Assembly (NCBI GenBank): GCA_024225875.1
Contig: JAAEMD010000182.1
Coordinates: 1-23,231 of the forward strand
Origin: a bacterium
Lineage (GTDB): Bacteria > Margulisbacteria > Marinamargulisbacteria > JAAEMD01
Direction of reading: 5' to 3'
Length of the DNA stretch: 23,231 nucleotides
The translations under genes were made by a program, and so were the position numbers. Of this stretch, positions 8,003 to 15,600 are shown piece after piece (within the stretch, counting starts at the first letter, position 1; each line of letters opens with the position of its first letter). The notes beneath the pieces were generated by a model, which was not told where the DNA came from, searched no databases, and saw only the letters and a list, made by a program, of their open reading frames with translations.

Positions 8003-8037
8003 AAGATAAATCATTTAATAATTATTTTCGGAATATA

Positions 8038-8295
8038 TTACCCGGCAGGAATAATTGATATTTGTTTTTTGTCCTTGGTTTTAAAGCTGAATTTCACAGT
8101 ACCGTTAATTTTTGAAAAAATGGTGAAATCCCGGCCCATTCCTGTATTGTTACCAGGGTGAAACTGGGTACCTCTTTGTCTTACAATTATATTGCCTGCA
8201 ATAACAACCTGTCCGTCAGATTTTTTTACGCCAAGCCTTTTTGATTGACTGTCTCTACCATTTTTAGTACTTCCTTTTCCTTTTTTATGTGCCAC
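8038..8295 (-). CDS. rpmA: 50S ribosomal protein bL27
   Basis: bL27 reaches the peptidyl transferase centre with its flexible N-terminus. The 85-residue protein begins MAHKKGKGSTKNGRDSQSKR, and GTQFHPGNNTGMGRDFTIF is the conserved core. It has no N-terminal extension of the kind cleaved by the Prp protease in most Firmicutes, and no prp gene lies between rplU and rpmA. The start is separated from the rplU stop by one base, so the pair is co-transcribed and probably coupled. A terminator follows. Confidence 0.97.
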   Translation of the reverse strand: MAHKKGKGSTKNGRDSQSKRLGVKKSDGQVVIAGNIIVRQRGTQFHPGNNTGMGRDFTIFSKINGTVKFSFKTKDKKQISIIPAG

Positions 8296-8296
8296 T

Positions 8297-8623
8297 CTAT
8301 TTCTCCTTACCAGGTATTATTATTTTTTCTATTTTTACAGTTGTTAATTTTTGTCTGTGTCCCTGCTTTTTTTTGTTTCCTGTTTTTGGTTTGAATTTAA
8401 ATACTATTTCCTTCTTACCTTTTATCTGGTTTAAAATGGTTGCTGATACAGTTACTCCTTCAATGTCGGGACAACCTATTTCAGTATTATTTTTATCAGC
8501 TACAAGCAGGACTTTTTCAAATACAATATTATCTGATTTATTGCCCTCAAGTTTCTCTAAATCTAAAATAGTACCTTCTTCAACTTTATATTGCTTTCCA
8601 CCGGTTTCTATTACTGCAAACAT
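8297..8623 (-). CDS. rplU: 50S ribosomal protein bL21
   Basis: bL21 is a 23S rRNA-binding protein of the large subunit. The 108-residue product has MFAVIETGGKQYKVEEG at the start, as in nearly all bL21, and KFKPKTGNKKKQGHRQKLT near the end, the conserved RRGHRQ-type signature. A strong ribosome binding site reading GGAGGAAG on the - strand lies at 8627-8634, just upstream of the ATG. It is the first gene of the - strand ribosomal pair and probably starts from the promoter proposed at 8718-8747. Confidence 0.97.
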   Translation of the reverse strand: MFAVIETGGKQYKVEEGTILDLEKLEGNKSDNIVFEKVLLVADKNNTEIGCPDIEGVTVSATILNQIKGKKEIVFKFKPKTGNKKKQGHRQKLTTVKIEKIIIPGKEK

Positions 8624-8717
8624 AAACTTCCTCCAAAATCTATACTTTTAAAACTACAATAGTTTATAAGTATTTAAAAAACTATTAAGCTTGTTAAAAT
8701 TTTTACCGAACCTGTAG

Positions 8718-8747
8718 GTTCTACCATTAATATATGCATGTTGTCAA
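8718..8747 (-). promoter_or_regulatory. Candidate sigma-70-type promoter of rplU-rpmA
   Basis: On the - strand TTGACA (8747 to 8742) is followed after 18 bases by TAGAAC (8723 to 8718), four of six matches to TATAAT. The expected start near 8711 gives a leader of about 85-90 bases before rplU. A short inverted repeat GAACC/GGTTC (8708-8712 and 8717-8721) overlaps the -10 and start region and could be an operator, but five base pairs is weak evidence. Confidence 0.5.
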
Positions 8748-9121
8748 GAAATGTAGTGGTCATTTATTGCTCCGTGATATGCTTTTGATTCTGGTTTCTT
8801 CTAAAAAGTATGTTTGTGAAACTACGCTAAGTCATTTAAACGGACATTTCAATTTGTACCAGTTATAGCAGGGCTGTTAAAAAACCTTTTTTTCAAATCA
8901 GCGGCTTTCTTTAAGGTTTGCCAGGAATGTAAATCAGGTAAAGTGTATTTCAGGCACTGGTTTTGAGTTTATCAGAAACTGACCGTTAATGAGTTCAGAA
9001 TTATGTAATTTATATTTTTTTAGCTGTGCCTGGCTGTGCAGTAAAATGGATATAAAATTTAATATGATTTACTTTGTAAAAACTTATTGCTATATTTCAG
9101 TAAAATGCATGCTGGATGTTG

Positions 9122-9150
9122 TTGACACTGAAATTTGACTATGATAGAGT
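9122..9150 (+). promoter_or_regulatory. Candidate promoter of rpmG-trnW-secE-nusG
   Basis: A perfect TTGACA (9122-9127) is followed after 17 bases by TAGAGT (9145-9150), which keeps the first, second, fourth and last bases of TATAAT. The predicted start near 9157 leaves about 43 bases of leader before the rpmG GTG. It is the only consensus -35 near this operon. A TATGAT at 9140-9145 looks better as a -10 but is only 12 bases from the -35. Confidence 0.55.
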
Positions 9151-9199
9151 TTTAAGCTGCAATTTTCATTAAAATAATAATATAAGAGGAATAAAAAAA

Positions 9200-9352
9200 G
9201 TGCGTATAATAATAACGCTTAAATGTGATGAAGAAGACTGTGGTATGACTTATCACACTACCAAGAATAAGAAGACCACTTCTGAGCGTTTAAAATTGAA
9301 AAAATACTGCAAGAAATGCAGAAGGCATACGAACTATACGGAGACTAAATAA
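9200..9352 (+). CDS. rpmG: 50S ribosomal protein bL33
   Basis: A 50-residue protein read from GTG 9200 to TAA 9350-9352. It contains the bL33 core TYHTTKNKKTTSERLKLKKY followed by CKKCRRHT, as in zinc-type bL33. AAGAGGA at 9183-9189 is the ribosome binding site, about 10 bases upstream. The four cysteines are Cys9, Cys14, Cys37 and Cys40: the second pair has the usual C-x2-C spacing, the first is C-x4-C where C-x2-C is typical, suggesting a small insertion in the first zinc knuckle. It is followed after three bases by tRNA-Trp and then secE, an arrangement common in bacteria. Confidence 0.93.
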   Translation: MRIIITLKCDEEDCGMTYHTTKNKKTTSERLKLKKYCKKCRRHTNYTETK

Positions 9353-9355
9353 TAT

Positions 9356-9432
9356 AGGCCTGTAGCTCCAATTGGTAGAGCGTCGGTCTCCAAAACCGAA
9401 TGTTGTCGGTTCGAATCCGTCCGGGCCTGCCA
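9356..9432 (+). tRNA. trnW: tRNA-Trp (anticodon CCA), 3' CCA encoded
   Basis: A full cloverleaf can be drawn. Acceptor arms 9356-9362 and 9422-9428 pair in seven positions with one T-G wobble. The D stem is GCTC/GAGC (9365-9368, 9378-9381). The anticodon stem TCGGT/ACCGA encloses loop CTCCAAA with anticodon CCA at 9390-9392. The variable loop has 5 bases and the T loop is TTCGAAT (9410-9416). Discriminator G9429 and encoded CCA (9430-9432) follow. The T stem has one T-T mismatch (9406 with 9420), which is slightly unusual. It sits between rpmG and secE and must be cut from a common transcript unless it has its own promoter, which I do not see. Confidence 0.95.
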
Positions 9433-9438
9433 AACAAA

Positions 9439-9446
9439 AGAGGAAG
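9439..9446 (+). promoter_or_regulatory. Ribosome binding site of secE
   Basis: AGAGGAAG lies between the tRNA-Trp 3' end and TTG 9451 with a 4-base spacer. It decides the secE start at TTG 9451 over in-frame codons inside the tRNA gene. Confidence 0.75.
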
Positions 9447-9450
9447 ACAG

Positions 9451-9708
9451 TTGGCTAATAAAATAGATAGTAAAAAATCTGGTAAGAAAATCAGGAAGAA
9501 TGCAACGCAGCCTGAAAAGAAGAAGTTGAGTGTAAAGAAATATGTGGAAGAAACGAAGTTAGAATTAAAGAAAGTCAGCTGGCCAGACAGACAGACAGTT
9601 ATAAGGGCTTCGCTGATAATATTGGTAATAGTAATATCAATGACGCTTTTTATAACGATTGTTGATCTGGCTTTATCAAAAGCTTTTGTCTTATTGAAAA
9701 AAATTTAA
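9451..9708 (+). CDS. secE: Preprotein translocase subunit SecE
   Basis: SecE is the small clamp subunit of the SecYEG channel in the inner membrane. From TTG 9451 the protein has 85 residues: a lysine-rich cytosolic N-terminus, the amphipathic segment with the diagnostic LKKVSWPDRQ (39-48), and one transmembrane helix at about 53-73. AGAGGAAG (9439-9446) is 4 bases before the TTG. The frame is open upstream, but an ATG there would lie inside the tRNA, so the TTG is the credible start. It begins 18 bases after the tRNA CCA end. This is the single-helix form usual outside gamma-proteobacteria. Confidence 0.95.
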   Translation: MANKIDSKKSGKKIRKNATQPEKKKLSVKKYVEETKLELKKVSWPDRQTVIRASLIILVIVISMTLFITIVDLALSKAFVLLKKI

Positions 9709-9731
9709 AAATAAAGATAGTGTGAGTATAA

Positions 9732-10391
9732 ATGATTGATGAAAAAGAAGTAAAAAATTCTGACGATATTGAAGTTGCTGAGGTTAGTGATTCATCAGTA
9801 GAAAATGATGGTGATTCTGGCGAAAATGATATTGCGAAAAATGATATATTAAGCCATAAGGACGGTAGAGCCTGGTATGTAGTGCATTGTCTTACCGGCC
9901 AGGAAGATAAAGTTAAGGGTAGAGTCGAAAGGCTTGTTGAACAGAATGAATTTCAAAATAAGGTTTTTGAGATTATTGTTCCGGAAGAAGTCACTATAGA
10001 GATAAAAAATAATAAGAGAATTGAGAAGAAAACAAAGATTTATCCGGGATATCTTTTTATTCAGGCTATTTTAGAGGATGATATTTATGCTGGCATCAGG
10101 GGGCTGGTTGGAGTGGCTAAGTTTATCGGGTCCAGGTCCGAGCCAGTTCCTGTCACAGATGATGAGATATTAAAGGTGCTGAGAAAAATTGGTGATAAGA
10201 GTAAGAAGATAGATATCGATTTCGAAGAGGGTGAAATAATTAAGGTAATACTGGGGCCGTTTAGAGGGTACTCTGGCCCTATATCTGAGATCAATGCTGA
10301 TAAAGGTAATGTAAAAGCGTTGATTTCAATTTTTGGTAGAGAAACGCCTGTGAAACTTGATCTTGATCAGGTAGAAAAGGCGGTCAGTTAG
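9732..10391 (+). CDS. nusG: Transcription termination/antitermination factor NusG
   Basis: NusG binds the RNA polymerase clamp, modulates pausing and Rho termination, and couples transcription to translation. Of 219 residues, the NGN domain starts near Arg46 (AWYVVHCLTGQEDKVK) and contains KTKIYPGYLFIQ. The KOW domain begins near 167 (EGEIIKVILGPFRGYSG) and ends with SIFGRETPVKLDLDQVEKA, all typical. Residues 1-45 are an extra acidic tail with 15 Asp/Glu and few basic residues, absent from E. coli NusG. The ATG has no strong ribosome binding site (GTGAG at 9723-9727). It follows secE by 23 bases, the standard pairing. Confidence 0.96.
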   Translation: MIDEKEVKNSDDIEVAEVSDSSVENDGDSGENDIAKNDILSHKDGRAWYVVHCLTGQEDKVKGRVERLVEQNEFQNKVFEIIVPEEVTIEIKNNKRIEKKTKIYPGYLFIQAILEDDIYAGIRGLVGVAKFIGSRSEPVPVTDDEILKVLRKIGDKSKKIDIDFEEGEIIKVILGPFRGYSGPISEINADKGNVKALISIFGRETPVKLDLDQVEKAVS

Positions 10392-10417
10392 AGACATAGT
10401 TTAGGAAGGGATTTTTG

Positions 10418-10852
10418 ATGGCTAAGAAAAATAAACCAGTTCAAGCATTAATAAAATTACAGATTAAAGCTGGCAAAGCAACTCCGGCACCTCCTGTAGG
10501 TCCGGCGCTGGGGCAGCATGGTGTAAATATAATGGAATTTTGTAAAGCTTATAATGATAAGAGTAAGGATAAGGGGGATACTGTTGTTCCTGTTGAGATA
10601 ACTGTATATAAAGATAGAACCTTTTCATTTGTATTGAAGACCTCCCCGGCCTCTATTTTGATACTTCAGCAACTCGGTTTATCAAGTGGATCGGCTCGTC
10701 CGAATACAGAGATAGTTGGAACTTTGACTAGAGATCAGGTCACGGCAATAGCCAGAGAAAAGATGCAGGATTTAAATGCAAATGATATTGAAATGGCTAT
10801 TAGAATTATAGCTGGATCGGCTAGAAGTATGGGGGTAAGAGTGGAATCATGA
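10418..10852 (+). CDS. rplK: 50S ribosomal protein uL11
   Basis: uL11 forms the GTPase-associated centre with its 23S rRNA site and bL12. The 144-residue protein contains IKLQIKAGKATPAPPVGPAL near the start, then LGQHGVNIMEFCKAYND and a C-terminal ending with GSARSMGVRV, all conserved. AGGAAGGG (10403-10410) lies 7 bases from ATG 10418; the in-frame TTG just upstream (10415) is less well spaced. Its stop overlaps the rplA start (ATGA at 10849-10852). Confidence 0.98.
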   Translation: MAKKNKPVQALIKLQIKAGKATPAPPVGPALGQHGVNIMEFCKAYNDKSKDKGDTVVPVEITVYKDRTFSFVLKTSPASILILQQLGLSSGSARPNTEIVGTLTRDQVTAIAREKMQDLNANDIEMAIRIIAGSARSMGVRVES

Positions 10853-11553
10853 TGAGAGGTAAGAAATATAAAGAGCAGGTAAAGCTTGTTGATAGTCAGA
10901 AGAAGTATATGCCGAATGAAGCAATAAGTCTGGTAAAAAAGATGAAGTATGCAGGATTTGATGAAAGTGTAGAAGTTCATTTTAATCTGGGCATTGATCC
11001 ACGACATGCTGATCAGCAGTTGAGAGGTACTTTATTGCTGCCGCATGGCACAGGTAAGAAAATTAAAATACTGGTGATAGCGAAGGACGCAAAAATAAAA
11101 GAAGCTGAAGATGCTGGTGCTGATTATGCGGGTTCTGATGAGATGATAGAAAAAATTCAGGGCGGCTGGTTTGGTTTTGATTTAATTATTGCTGCTCCGG
11201 ATATGATGAGTAAGGTTGGTAAGTTAGGAAGGCTTCTGGGTTCTAAGGGTTTGATGCCCAGTCCTAAAAGCGGAACTGTAACTCAGGATATAGGAAAAGC
11301 AGTCAGTGAGTTTAAGGGAGGGAAGCTTGAGTATCGTAATGATAAGACTGGAATAGTACATCTTGTTATTGGTAAATTATCCTTTCAAGAAGAGCAGCTT
11401 CTTGATAATTTCAATACAGTTTATGATACTTTGATGAAAATAAAGCCTACTAAAGCAAAAGGACTTTATATGAAATCAATATCAGTAAATAGTTCGATGG
11501 GGCCGGGTGTTTTTGTTGAACAAATGAAAAACAAATGGAAGGATTTTGACTAA
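10849..11553 (+). CDS. rplA: 50S ribosomal protein uL1
   Basis: uL1 forms the L1 stalk that moves E-site tRNA, and in many bacteria represses the L11-L1 mRNA. The 234-residue product shows the MPNEAISLVKKM start region, VEVHFNLGIDPRHADQQLRG, the core LGRLLGSKGLMPSPKSGTV and MKSISVNSSMGPG near the end, all signatures. Two adjacent ATGs (10849 and 10852) are possible starts. The first overlaps the rplK stop by four bases. GGGGG around 10830-10835 may act as ribosome binding site. Confidence 0.98.
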   Translation: MMRGKKYKEQVKLVDSQKKYMPNEAISLVKKMKYAGFDESVEVHFNLGIDPRHADQQLRGTLLLPHGTGKKIKILVIAKDAKIKEAEDAGADYAGSDEMIEKIQGGWFGFDLIIAAPDMMSKVGKLGRLLGSKGLMPSPKSGTVTQDIGKAVSEFKGGKLEYRNDKTGIVHLVIGKLSFQEEQLLDNFNTVYDTLMKIKPTKAKGLYMKSISVNSSMGPGVFVEQMKNKWKDFD

Positions 11554-11554
11554 G

Positions 11555-12094
11555 ATGTCAACAGAAATAAAAATAGATAAATCTAAAAAGATTGAGGAGA
11601 TAAAGAGTAAGGTAGATACATCTGTATTTTCTTTGATAGCTGACTTCAGGGGTCTTAGTGTTAGTGAGGTAACTGGACTGAGGCAGAAATTGAGAGATTC
11701 TGGTGCGGAGATGACAGTTTATAAAAATACACTGGCAAGAAGAGCTCTACAGGATTTGAAGATTGATTATCCGGCTGAAATGCTTATCGGTCCTTCTGCA
11801 TTAGTTAATACTGAGGGAGATCCTATTGCACTGGCTAAGATTCTGGTTGATTTTATTAAAGAATCAGAGGCCCTGAAAATTAAGGGAGGATTGTTAGACG
11901 GAGAGAATCTGGATAAGGAATCGATAATACAGTTGTCTGAGTTGCCTGGAAGGGACGAGCTTATTGCAAAATCAGTTGCTTTAATAAAATCGCCAGTTAC
12001 AAATTTTGTGATGATCCTTTCTGGTCAAATTAGAAATTTAATAAATGTAATGAATGCAATAAAAGAAAAAAAACAGGAGGTGAAAAATGACTGA
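11555..12094 (+). CDS. rplJ: 50S ribosomal protein uL10
   Basis: uL10 is the stalk base that carries bL12 dimers. The product from ATG 11555 has 179 residues. SLIADFRGLSVSEVTGLRQK, TVYKNTLARRAL and the C-terminal helix that binds bL12 (SPVTNFVMILSGQIRNLINV) are visible. The ATG lies one base after the rplA stop. An in-frame TTG at 11546 overlaps rplA and is too close to GGAAGG (11538-11543), so ATG is preferred. There is no separate intergenic L10 leader here, so autoregulation through such a leader would have to use RNA inside rplA. Confidence 0.97.
   Translation: MSTEIKIDKSKKIEEIKSKVDTSVFSLIADFRGLSVSEVTGLRQKLRDSGAEMTVYKNTLARRALQDLKIDYPAEMLIGPSALVNTEGDPIALAKILVDFIKESEALKIKGGLLDGENLDKESIIQLSELPGRDELIAKSVALIKSPVTNFVMILSGQIRNLINVMNAIKEKKQEVKND
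12075..12083 (+). promoter_or_regulatory. Consensus Shine-Dalgarno of rplL
   Basis: AGGAGGTGA, a full anti-16S match, lies inside the 3' end of rplJ, 3 bases before ATG 12087. It is the strongest ribosome binding site in the cluster and fits the 4-6 to 1 excess of bL12 over uL10 in ribosomes. Confidence 0.85.
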
Positions 12095-12512
12095 GGCTAG
12101 TACTACTGAAGTTAAGGAAGTAAAATTATCAGATAATGCAAAGAAGATTATAGAAAATATAGAAAGTATGACGGTATTAGAGTTATCTGAACTGGTTAAA
12201 GCATTGGAGGATAAATTTGGTGTTGTTGCAGCGGCTCCAGTCGCAGTGGCAGCAGCTGGCGCTCCTCAAGCAGGAGGAGATCAGGGTGATGACTCTGCTG
12301 CAGGAGTTGTGGATGTAGTGTTGAAGAGTTGTGGAGATAAGAAAATACAAGTGCTTAAAGCTGTAAGGGAAGTTACTGGTTTAGGCTTGAAAGAAGCTAA
12401 GGAACTTGTTGATTCTGTTCCAAAACCGGTTAAAGAGGGTATAGAAAAAGAAGAGGCGGAAAAGATTAAGAAAGCGCTGGAAGATCAAGGTGCTCAAGTA
12501 GAAATTAAGTAG
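12087..12512 (+). CDS. rplL: 50S ribosomal protein bL12 (L7/L12)
   Basis: bL12 is the multicopy stalk protein that recruits and activates translational GTPases. Of 141 residues, the dimerising N-terminal domain has MTVLELSELVKALEDKFGV at 28-46, then an Ala/Gly hinge (about 47-76) and a C-terminal domain with KIQVLKAVREVTGLGLKEAK and ending in VEIK. The N-terminus is about 14 residues longer than usual, the extra part being Thr/Glu/Lys-rich. The ribosome binding site is the consensus AGGAGGTGA, and the gene overlaps rplJ by eight bases, matching the need for several bL12 per uL10. Confidence 0.97.
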   Translation: MTEASTTEVKEVKLSDNAKKIIENIESMTVLELSELVKALEDKFGVVAAAPVAVAAAGAPQAGGDQGDDSAAGVVDVVLKSCGDKKIQVLKAVREVTGLGLKEAKELVDSVPKPVKEGIEKEEAEKIKKALEDQGAQVEIK

Positions 12513-12540
12513 TTTTTTTTTGAATTTTAATTAAATTAGG

Positions 12541-12590
12541 CTGGCCTGTATTTGATGCTTAAAAAGTTTCAAGTATAGGTCAGATTTTTG
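12541..12590 (+). terminator. Hairpin with T-run between rplL and rpoB (attenuator or RNase III site)
   Basis: The arms at 12541-12555 and 12569-12583 pair over 15 bases without mismatch, three of the pairs being G-U in RNA, around a 13-base loop. Five Ts (12585-12589) follow directly. The structure lies 28 bases after the rplL stop and 19 bases before the rpoB start. In E. coli this interval holds a partial terminator that lowers polymerase gene expression relative to ribosomal protein genes and an RNase III cleavage site. The short T-run suggests partial termination. There is no other promoter seen before rpoB, so readthrough must be substantial. Confidence 0.75.
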
Positions 12591-12608
12591 TGAAGAGGAG
12601 AAACCGTA

Positions 12609-15600
12609 GTGGCTGTAAAAACAAGAGAAAGAAAATATCTGCATCCACAAACAAAAAAAGATAGGCTTGGGATTTCAAATTTAATTGAAATTCAGGTCAA
12701 TTCTTTTAAAAGATTCATTGAAGATGGTTTGAAGGAAGAGTTCAGAAGCATATCTCCAATTGTTGCGTATGGTGGGAAATATGAGCTTGAGTTTTTAGAT
12801 GGGTACAGGCTGGAAGAGCCTAAATATTCATTTGAAGAGTGTCAGCATAGAGAAGTAACTTATTCAGCATCTTTAAGAGTTCCAGTTAGATTGATTAACA
12901 GGGATACTGGTGAAATTACTGAGCAGGAAGTTTTTATGAGTGATTTGCCGATAATGTCTGATAGTGGAACTTTTTTAATAAATGGAGCAGAAAGAGTAGT
13001 TGTAAGTCAGTTTATAAGATCCCCTGGGGTTTACTTTAGAAAAAAAACCCTTAGTTTAGTAGACAGGGAAACATATTTAGCCACTATTATACCAAGCAGA
13101 GGTGCATGGCTTGAAATAGAGACAGATGCAGCCCAGGTTATTTATGCGAATATAAATAAGATAAAGAAGTTACCTGTAACAGTTTTTCTTAAAGCCTTGA
13201 ATTTTACAGAAGAAGATATTTTGAAGCTGGTAAAGAACAAAGATATTCTTAAAAAGACGCTGGAAAAAGATAATGTTGAAACTACAAAGGATGCTTTAAT
13301 TGAGATATATAAGAAATTAAGGCCAGGAGATCCTGTGACCCTGGAAGGGGCAAAGCTTTTGCTGAACAATTTATTTTTTGATGCAGCAAAATATGATTTA
13401 GGTAAAGTAGGAAGATATAGAATAAATAAGAGGCTGGATATAAATGTTGATATAGAAAATACAGTCTTAACTACAGAAGATATAGTAGGTGTAGTTAATG
13501 GCATAGTAGATTTACTTGATGGCAAAGGTACGACCGATGATATAGACCACCTTGGAAATAGAAGAATTCGTACTGTTGGCGAACAAATGCAGAAACAGTT
13601 TAGAGTTGGCCTGGCCAGGTTAGAGCGTTTGATTCGTGAACAAATGGCGGTAAAAGGACATGAGAAAATAATTCCTCAACATTTAATAAATATAAGACCT
13701 CTGGTTGCTGTAATGCGAGAGTTTTTTGGAAGCTCTCAGTTATCACAGTTTATGGATCAGACAAATCCACTGGCAGAAATAGTACATAAAAGAAGGCTTA
13801 GTGCACTTGGTCCTGGCGGGTTAACAAAGGAACGCGCGGGATTTGAAGTTAGAGATATTCATCCGTCACATTATGGAAGAATATGTCCTATTGAAACTCC
13901 GGAAGGGCCTAATGCGGGTTTGATAGGGCCTGTTGCAACATATGCCAGAGTTAATGAATTTAGTTTTATAGAAACTCCCTATTACAAGGTTGTTAATGGA
14001 GTTATTACTGATGAGGTAGAGTATTTTACTGCCGAGGTAGAAGAAAAATTATATATTGCCCCCTGGGATGCTAAGAGTGAAGATAGGAAGTTAGTGTCAG
14101 ATCTTATAATAGCAAGGCATAACAGAGGGTTGAAGTTGGTAGATGCTAAGGATATCCAGTATATAGGGGTATCGCCTAAGCAGTTGCTGGGAGTATCCTG
14201 TTGTTTAATACCTTTTTTAGAGCATGATGACGCGAACAGAGCCTTGATGGGTGCTAACATGCAAAGGCAGGCAGTGCCACTTGTTAGTCCAGAGTCTCCG
14301 TATGTAGGTACTGGTATGGAGAAAATTATTGCTAGAGACTCATGCAGTCTGGTAAAAGCAGATTTTGATGGAGTAGTTGTCAGAGTTACGGCAGATGAAA
14401 TAGTAATTAATGGGAAAAATAACAAAGAGCAGGTATACGTTTTACGCAAGTACTTCAGATCAAATCAAAATACCTGTAAGAATCAGAAGCCAATTGTCAG
14501 AGAGGGCGATAAAGTAGAGAAAGGACAGGTTTTAGCTGATGGTGCATCCATTAAAAACGGGGAACTGGCGTTAGGCAGAAATGTCCTTGTTGCTTTTTTA
14601 CCCTGGGAAGGTTACAACTTTGAGGATGCTATCATTGTTTCGGAAAGGCTTGTTAAGGAAGATATATATTCATCAATACATATACACCGATATGAGGTTG
14701 ATGTTAGAACTACGAAATTAGGTCCTGAGGAAATAACCTGGGAAATACCTAATGTATCTGAAGAGATGATAAAGAATCTGGATGAAAATGGTATTATCCG
14801 GGTTGGCGCAAAGGTAAAGGCTGGAGATATCCTTGTAGGAAAGGTGACTCCAAAAGGAGAAACCGAGCCACCAGCAGAAGAAAAGCTCTTAAGAGCGATA
14901 TTTGGAGACAAGGCTAGAGATATGAGAGACACCTCTCTTAGAGTTTCATCTGGAGAATATGGTAAAGTAATAGGAGTAAGGGTGTTTTCAAAGGATACTG
15001 ATGATAATCTTCCTCCAGGAGTAAGTTGTATAGTACGTGTTTATGTTGCTCAGATAAGAAAAATAGCTATTGGTGATAAGATGGCTGGCAGACATGGTAA
15101 TAAGGGTGTTATTTCAACTATTTTACCAGAAGAAGATATGCCTTTTTTACCTGACGGCACTCCGTTAGATATCATACTTAATCCGCTGGGTGTTCCTTCA
15201 AGAATGAATGTTGGTCAACTATTTGAAATTCTTTTAGGTACTGCTTCTCATGTTTTAGGTAAAAATTATGAGGTTGAGCTTTTTGATGAATCTTATGAAG
15301 AGTTAGCTTCAGTAAAAAGAGTAGAAGAGGAGTTGACAGAAGCATCTAAAAAAGAAGGTTATGAATGGATAAATAAATATGGCAGAGTTATGCTGAGAGA
15401 TGGCAGAGACGGGCGTCTTTTTGATAGAGAAGTTACTGTTGGTTATATGTATATGCTTAAACTTATCCATCTGGTTGATGATAAGATTCATGCACGATCA
15501 ACAGGGCCGTACTCGTTAGTAACTCAACAACCACTTGGGGGTAAGGCACAATATGGTGGGCAGCGTTTCGGTGAAATGGAAGTCTGGGCGCTCGAAGCTT

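Larger units (their letters stand above)
8624..9199. other. 576-base divergent intergenic region between rplU and rpmG
   Basis: No convincing protein or RNA gene is seen. The rplU end holds the ribosome binding site, an imperfect leader hairpin (8644-8671) and a candidate promoter. The rpmG end holds a candidate promoter (9122-9150) and a ribosome binding site. The middle (about 8765-9120) is AT-rich and contains only short repeats: GCTGTGC at 9023-9029 and 9033-9039, and CAGTAAAATG at 9039-9048 and 9098-9107. Its size is unusual for this compact window and leaves room for regulation or an unrecognised small RNA. Confidence 0.6.

Noticed and set aside
8289..8651. 120-codon + strand frame over rplU
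   Set aside because: It is antisense to rplU, whose start, ribosome binding site and conserved motifs are clear.
8674..8763. 29-codon - strand frame (ATG 8763) with GGAG upstream, ahead of rplU
   Set aside because: It is tempting as a leader peptide, but it spans the likely rplU promoter, so the rplU transcript would not contain its start. Short frames like this are common by chance. Conservation in relatives would revive it.
9023..9107. Short direct repeats GCTGTGC and CAGTAAAATG
   Set aside because: Two copies of 7-10 bases in a few hundred AT-rich bases are expected by chance at appreciable frequency, so they are not called as repeats or operators.
9400..9450. secE start inside the tRNA gene
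   Set aside because: It falls in tRNA-Trp sequence. TTG 9451 has a proper ribosome binding site and gives the normal SecE N-terminus.
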